This document shows positions 58,447 through 64,000 of a stretch of 64,000 nt of DNA, in pieces; position 1 is the first letter of the stretch; each line of letters opens with the position of its first letter. The notes beneath the pieces are model-generated. The model made no database searches, had not been told where the DNA came from, and saw nothing but the letters and a program-made list of their open reading frames with translations. This DNA is from Fratercula arctica (Eukaryota > Chordata > Aves > Charadriiformes > Alcidae): the NCBI GenBank assembly GCA_947846985.1, contig CANTUZ010000001.1, forward strand, positions 4,509,504-4,573,503, given 5' to 3'. The position numbers and the translations under genes are program-made.

Positions 58447-59157
58447 CAACAGCGTGATGAATGGGGGCTGACCTGCTGGAGAGCACCTGGGAGTCCTGGT
58501 GGGCAACAGGATGACCATGAGCCAGCAATGTGCCCTTGTGACCAAGAAGGCCAATGGCATCTTGGGGTGCATCAAGAAGAGCGTGGCCAGCAGGTGGAGG
58601 GAGGTCATCCTCCCCCTCTACTCTGCCTTGGTGAGGCCACACCTGGAGTACTGTGTCCAGTTCTGGGCTCCCTGGTTCAAGAAGGACAGGGAACTGCTGG
58701 AGAGGGGACAGCAAAGGGCTACCAAGATGATGAGGGGACTGGAACACCTCTCTTATGAAGAAAGGCTGAGGAACTTGGGTCTCTTCAGTCTGGAAAAAAA
58801 GACGACTGAGGGGGGACCTTATCAATGCTTATAAATACTGAAAGGGTGGGTGTCAGGAGGATGGGGCCAGGCTCTTTTCAGTGGTGCCCAGTGACAGGAC
58901 AAGAGGTAACGGGCACAAACTTGAGCATAGGAAGTTCCACCTAAACGTGAGGAGGAACTTCTTTCCTGTGAGCGTGGCAGAGCCCTGGCGCAGGCTGCCC
59001 AGAGAGGTGGTGGAGTCTCCGTCTCTGGAGACATTCCAACCCCGCCTGGAGGCGTTCCTGTGCCACCTGCTCTGGGTGACCCTGCTCTGGCAGGGGCTTG
59101 GACTAGATGATCTCCAGAGGGCCCTTCCAACCCCACCATTCTGTGATTCTGTGATAC
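58447..59157 (+). mobile_element. CR1 LINE, 3' 700 bases with ORF2 C-terminus
   Basis: Sense CR1. The frame at 58499-58834 encodes the C-terminal end of the CR1 reverse-transcriptase polyprotein ([60 protein letters not shown]). Then comes the 3' UTR with CTCCAGAGGGCCCTTCCAACC and the terminal CATTCTGTGATTCTGTGA. It is 5'-truncated and the best preserved CR1 copy in the window. Confidence 0.94.
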
Positions 59158-59334
59158 CTGCCATGTTGCTTGAGTGAGATATATATTTTCTTGTGTATAT
59201 TCCTATAGATATATATAGATAGACATACAGATAGTTTGTAGGCAAGTGGGTTATATTTCAGTTGAAGCCTCCAGGCATTATTACAGTGCAAATAATATAT
59301 AAGGTAGGCTGAGGCTTTAGACAGTAATGACTTG

Positions 59335-59497
59335 CTGGATGCCCGGAGAAGCTGTGGCTGCCCCATCCCTGGAGGGGTTCAAGGCCAGGTTGGATGGGTC
59401 TTTGAGCAGCCTGGTCTAGTGGGAGGTGTCCCTGGGGTTGGAACTGGATGATCTTTAAGGTCCCTTCCAACTCAAACCATTCTATGATTCTATGAAA
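59335..59497 (+). mobile_element. CR1 LINE 3' end
   Basis: Sense CR1 tail: CCCATCCCTGGAGGGGTTCA to GATGATCTTTAAGGTCCC and CATTCTATGATTCTATGA. Confidence 0.9.
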
Positions 59498-61170
59498 TAA
59501 TTAAGAAAGAAGTAAAGAGAGAAGCAGCAATTGTGTCATTGAGAGGACTTGAGGTAGAAACCACAGCATCAAGTTGCTGTGAGCGTTTGACGTATACACA
59601 GAAGATCATTGAACTGGAATCACATCACTTACATTAATTAAGGTTATTTCATCAGAAAAACTAGACCTCAGCTAAATGAAGAGTATAACCCGATGTGTAA
59701 ACTATACTAGATCCCGGGGAGGCAGAAGTAGGAGGTGCAGTAGCATGCATGAGGGCCCAGCAGTGGCCTTTGCTTGATGATTTCCAACACTGTAGGGAAA
59801 TTGCAATTTCTTCCTAGTTATTTAGAGGGCTTTTTAGCCTTTTAGAAAAACAGCCATAGGGAAATGACAGGAATGACTGCCTGTGACTGTCCGATCCCCG
59901 CTGCTCAGGCTGTATCTATTGGATGTGGTAGTGACGAGTTGCAGGCTGTGGTTTCTCCTCCTCGGCTAGATGAAGACGCAGGTACTTTGGATCAAAAAAA
60001 ACCCCCTTTTGCCTATATGAATCAAGGGGACATTCGTTGCCTGCAAAAAAAAAATCATTAGTACACAACTACTTTCCTGTTCCTGGAAAACAGACCTAGA
60101 GAGGTGTGTGGCAGCAGAGGCTGGTCCTTTTAAGAAGTTGCATTCCAAGTCGTGGCAAATTTGGTAGAAATTTTTGAGAATACAGTATTTTCCATGTGGT
60201 ATTTTGTGCTCTGGCAAGGCACCGCGTGCGCTCGCTTCCAAACTGCAGCAGCTCAGCACGCTGCAGGATTGAGCCCTAATTGCCTAGCTGCCTGGAGGAT
60301 GCAGCAAGAATAACAGTAATGTCTTGGCTGACATAAAGGAAACCATTTGAGCAGGAGTTAAGGACAATAAAAGGTGAGTCTCATTTCTGTACTGCCAGAC
60401 CTCCAGAGAATTCGGGGAAGCAGGTCATGATTTCTTCTTTGTAAGTAAGAAGCAACTCACTTTATTTATCAGTCTGTGTTTGCATGGTGGGATTTTTTTC
60501 CTCCTTTAGTGGTATTTATCAAACTATATAGGATGCCATTGCAGGAAACGTGCTGAATTTATCACCAATTTATTTCCTAAAGGTACATCTCAGATCTGTT
60601 TTTTTCAGAGCTTTGTAAGATCTGGGCTGTAGGAACCGATACTGCGTTCTGCAAAAAATACTAAGGAGCCTTTACTGGAAATCTGCTGCTGGCAGGGACA
60701 GGGGAATGAATTGATTTAGAAGTAACTGGATAGACTTCAAGTGAAATGAATCCTAATTAAAGAAAAAACACAAGCAGAAGGGAAATATTAGGACACCTCT
60801 GAACAGTACAGATTACGAAGATTAGACCCAAGCAAAGCGCAAGGTGACTCTTCATCCTGAGCTTGGTTTTGGGTTGGCTTTTTTTTTGCGGTTTACTCAG
60901 TTTGGAGAGTGAAGCTAAGCTGGTTGATGCTGCTCTTTCCTTATATTTCTTTTCCCTCTCCGGTTTCTAGAGTGTGGTTGGGTATCTGTCCTTGCAGGGA
61001 CACATCTCATGGTAAGCAATGCCTGTTGCAAATGTTGGTGAGATACTTCATTTTGTTTGTGGCTTTAGAGCACATTGCCTTGGAAACTGTGTGTGGGCAC
61101 ATGAAGGAGGAGGTGACTGGGAATGACCAGCATTATTTTACCGAGGGTAAAACATGCTTGACTTAAGTGA
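59498..61170. other. Sequence without recognised features
   Basis: No coding exon or named repeat was recognised. Several short A runs are present (about 59993, 60046). Confidence 0.5.
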
Positions 61171-61174
61171 TGGC

Positions 61175-61945
61175 ATTTAAGGATAGACTGATAGATCTGT
61201 GGATGAGGGGAGAGCCATGGATGTTGTCTGCTTTGACTTCAATAGGGCTTTTAAGATGATGTCCCACAGCGTCCTTGTATCAAAGATACAACAGAAACTG
61301 CAGTCTAGATGGGTGGACTGCTAATTGGGTAGAAAACTGGCTGGAACTATCCTGGGACATTTCCTTTTTGATATTTTTATTGACAACCTGGAGGAGGAGA
61401 TGAAATTCACCTCATCAGATTTGTGAGTGATGCCAAACCTGGGGGAATAGTCAATATGCATGAGGGCAGGGCTGCCGTACAGGGGGACCAGGACAGGCCA
61501 GAGCTGACATGAACCTCGTGGAATTCAGCAAGGACAAATGCAAAGTCCTGTACCTGGGATGGACTCACCTGGGATGGACTAACCCAGCATGGATTTACCC
61601 AGTATGGACTAACTCCTTGCACTGGTGAAGGCTGGAGACTGACTGATGGCAGCTCCCAGTGCCTACAAAGAGGTTATTCAAGAGCTGGAGCCACGTCAGG
61701 ACAATGAGAAAAAAACAGACATCAATTGAAACAAGAATTTCCAACTGGAAATAAGGAAAAATTTCCCACTAGGAGCTAATGAGGCACTGGGGCAGGTTGC
61801 CCAGGATGATCTCCATCCTGAGATGTTTTCAAGACCTGAATGGACAAAGCCCTGAGCAGCTTGGTTTGATTTCCTCTTTGTGTAGGGGTTGGTCTAGAGA
61901 CTTCCCAAGGTCCCTTCTCTCCTGATCCTGTGATTTTACCCATGT
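61175..61945 (+). mobile_element. Old CR1 LINE 3' fragment
   Basis: Diverged sense CR1. The RT-domain remnant shows as TTTGACTTCAATAGGGCTTT and TTTTTATTGACAACCTGGAG near 61230-61400. Then TGAGTGATGCCAAACCTGGG, and an end with GTTGGTCTAGAGACTTCCCA and CTCCTGATCCTGTGATTTTA. A small local tandem (GGGATGGACT.. GCATGGATTT.. GTATGGACTA) lies at 61555-61615. Confidence 0.85.
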
Positions 61946-63719
61946 TGCTCCTGCCAGTCATTCACCGGGGGAGCGGAACAGTTTTGCCATGTCATGGGAT
62001 TTTTTCTTTTTCACTGCAAAGCTCATTTTGTGTACTTTCTGTTTTATGTGAGCTACATAACAGATGGGAACCTCAAAGCAGCTCTTTGGATTAATAATTA
62101 ACACTTTGACCTTCTACAGCATCCTCATGTGCTCCAGGAACTTGGTTCTCTTTACAAGCAGGAGTGAGCCGATCCTCCCAACTTTCTGTGAGTTATTATT
62201 GCCAGTGAGGACGATGAAGTGCAGAAAGGTTGTTCTACTTCAGGAGCGCTCATAATAGAAGCCTGATTATCTGAATATTTGGTCTTTTTATTTCAGCATT
62301 AAACAGAGGAGTGCCGCGGACCAGATCTCCAAGGCAGCGTTCGGCTGCCCAGCAATGAAACTGTCCTTCCTTCTTCTGCAGTTCCCCAGCTTATTTATGA
62401 CACACTTCCAATTTCTACAACAAATGAGACAATGATCTTACAGACAACAGTCTCCTCCGCTGCAAACCCTGATTCATTCTCCAGGCAGGTCCTGGGGGGG
62501 GGGGAAATAAAAAAAGCTAATATGAGATCCTTTAAATAATATCTCTCTGAAAGCATCTGGAGCTGTGCTGGGGTTGAATTAGCCATCTTAATTCCTAACC
62601 TTTGACATGTGAATAATCTTTTAGTATAGAACATTCTCCTAGTGTAGTTTTAAGACTGTAATATTTATTATTACATATTTCAAAGCAACTTGAATGTTGT
62701 TTTAATATAGTTCTAAGATTGCAATATATATTACAAATGTCTCCTTTTTAGGGGCTCCCTGGCTAGCATCCTCCATCCTGACTTTGCCTGGCCCACACCC
62801 AGGGAGCAGCTTGGTGTACCCCGCTACACGACGGAAACGTGGGCTTGTTTGTCCCTCCTGCTGATACCAGGGTAGTTGGAAAGGTGTAGGTGGGACTGTA
62901 TTACCTAAAGCCCAACCTTGTACTGGAAAGTCCTTTGTTGGTGAGGAGAGCATGGACCCTCCACCACAAGGTCAACTCAGGTGGCTCTCCCTGCGTGTCT
63001 TCGAGGCCCTAATGTCAATATGAGACATTATGACATTTCCTAAAGAGGAAAATGGTTTGTCTTTACAGTCCTTAGATACTCTCTCTTGGGATTTGTCTGT
63101 CTGTTGACTATGGAAGGAGGTTGTTTCAGCCTTGTCCTCACTGCACTATGTCAGATGAGACTTAGTTGCGCTCCAGGCAGCACAGCTGGGGTGACCCATC
63201 CTCACCTCCCCGTCTGTGATCAGCCTGAGAAAGAACCAAGCTCTTTCAGGAGCTGCAAGTTTATCTCAAAATTCAGATGGTATTAGACTCTTTACATTGA
63301 AAATATGGGTGAAGCTTGGCAATGCTGAAGTAGGTAGAAGCCCAGTCATACAGGGGACAGCGGTGGGCAACCATCACTCCCAGGAGGGGCAGCAAGGCCA
63401 CCCAACACCACAGCACCAGTGTGCTGTGGTCTGTGGTGATTTATGGGGTTAGATCTAAAAGGTCTGTAGCTGTTTTTTGACCATCCTGCCTGTGTGGTGC
63501 TTCCACGCTGCTGTGCCAGGCTTAACATGGATTGTTCCAGGGAAGAAACCACATAACGGTGAGACAAAACCAGTGAGCACTGTAGATCCTCCTGTCTCCT
63601 CCTGGCCCATTATCTGTCTGCCACACGTCCAGGGTGTCAGGGCGCAGGCTGTGAAGCTGCAGAGAGGAGGGGAAGGGGATACCAGCTTGACTTCAAGTCT
63701 GTGCCAGTCTGGCCAAAGT
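61946..63719. other. Sequence without recognised features
   Basis: AT-rich to 62740, then ordinary composition. A G run at 62496-62505. No USP35 coding exon was recognised. Confidence 0.5.
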
Positions 63720-63882
63720 GACCACTGAGCTACAGCTAGGACAGTCTCCATCTCTGGAGACATTTAAAACCCACCTGGACGCGTTCCTGCTCTGAGTGAC
63801 CCTGCTTTGGCAGGGGGTTGGACTAGATGATCTCCAGAGGTCCCTTCTAACCCCTATCATTCTGTGATTCTGTGACAACTGT
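63720..63882 (+). mobile_element. CR1 LINE 3' end
   Basis: Sense CR1 tail: AGTCTCCATCTCTGGAGACA, GACTAGATGATCTCCAGAGG, ending ATCATTCTGTGATTCTGTGA. Confidence 0.9.
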
Positions 63883-64000
63883 TCCTGGTCTGTCTGCAAG
63901 CCCTATCTGCTCTCCATGTTGGCTTTTAGCCTTTGCTGTCACTGTGGTGGTTTCCGTTTGCGGTGAAAAGACATTACTTGTGGGCTTTTATTCTCTCCTC

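Overview
This is nuclear DNA from a bird. The genes have introns and CpG-island promoters. The interspersed repeats are almost all CR1 LINE fragments with the usual avian 3' tail ending in short ATTCTGTG-type repeats. The gene order (THRSP, NDUFC2, ALG8, KCTD21, then a divergent promoter in the position of USP35) is the block known from human 11q14.1 and its avian counterpart. The species cannot be told from the sequence.

Layout. (1) 1-15050 is a THRSP (Spot 14) amplicon. Three copies of this lipogenic regulator are present: a minus-strand copy cut by the left edge (1-347), a complete minus-strand copy (5551-5988) and a complete plus-strand copy (10021-10458). The two complete copies lie in the arms of an inverted repeat of about 5.5 kb (about 963-6453 and 9556-15049, axis near 8004.5) around a 3.1 kb spacer. 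The arms look about 99% identical by eye. The spacer edges and the third copy show older, diverged homology, which points to gene conversion. (2) 15050-16690 holds CR1 remnants. (3) 16680-21130 is NDUFC2 on the minus strand, three exons, 110 aa, with a roughly 25-unit minisatellite filling intron 1. (4) 21130-24310 is intergenic with a CR1 copy and a possible solo LTR. (5) 24310-37060 is ALG8 on the minus strand. I could assemble all 13 coding exons in frame to 521 aa. A G-rich 58-bp minisatellite (37165-39065) lies directly behind its CpG-island promoter. (6) 39066-44917 is intergenic or KCTD21 3' UTR, with an ancient MIR-type SINE fossil. (7) 44918-45700 is the single coding exon of KCTD21 (260 aa). 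Its probable non-coding first exon is 8 kb away in a CpG island at 53.8-54.05 kb. (8) From that island a plus-strand transcript, by synteny USP35, probably starts. The remaining 10 kb reads as its first intron, with a third G-rich minisatellite and several CR1 copies. No USP35 coding exon is visible.

The genes do not form one pathway. THRSP regulates hepatic lipogenesis, NDUFC2 is a complex I subunit, ALG8 builds the N-glycan precursor in the ER, and KCTD21 is a cullin-3 adaptor. The most unusual features are the conversion-homogenised THRSP palindrome and the recurrence of strand-biased, G-rich minisatellites beside all three CpG-island promoters. In the NDUFC2 case the array carries a long series of decoy 5' splice sites.
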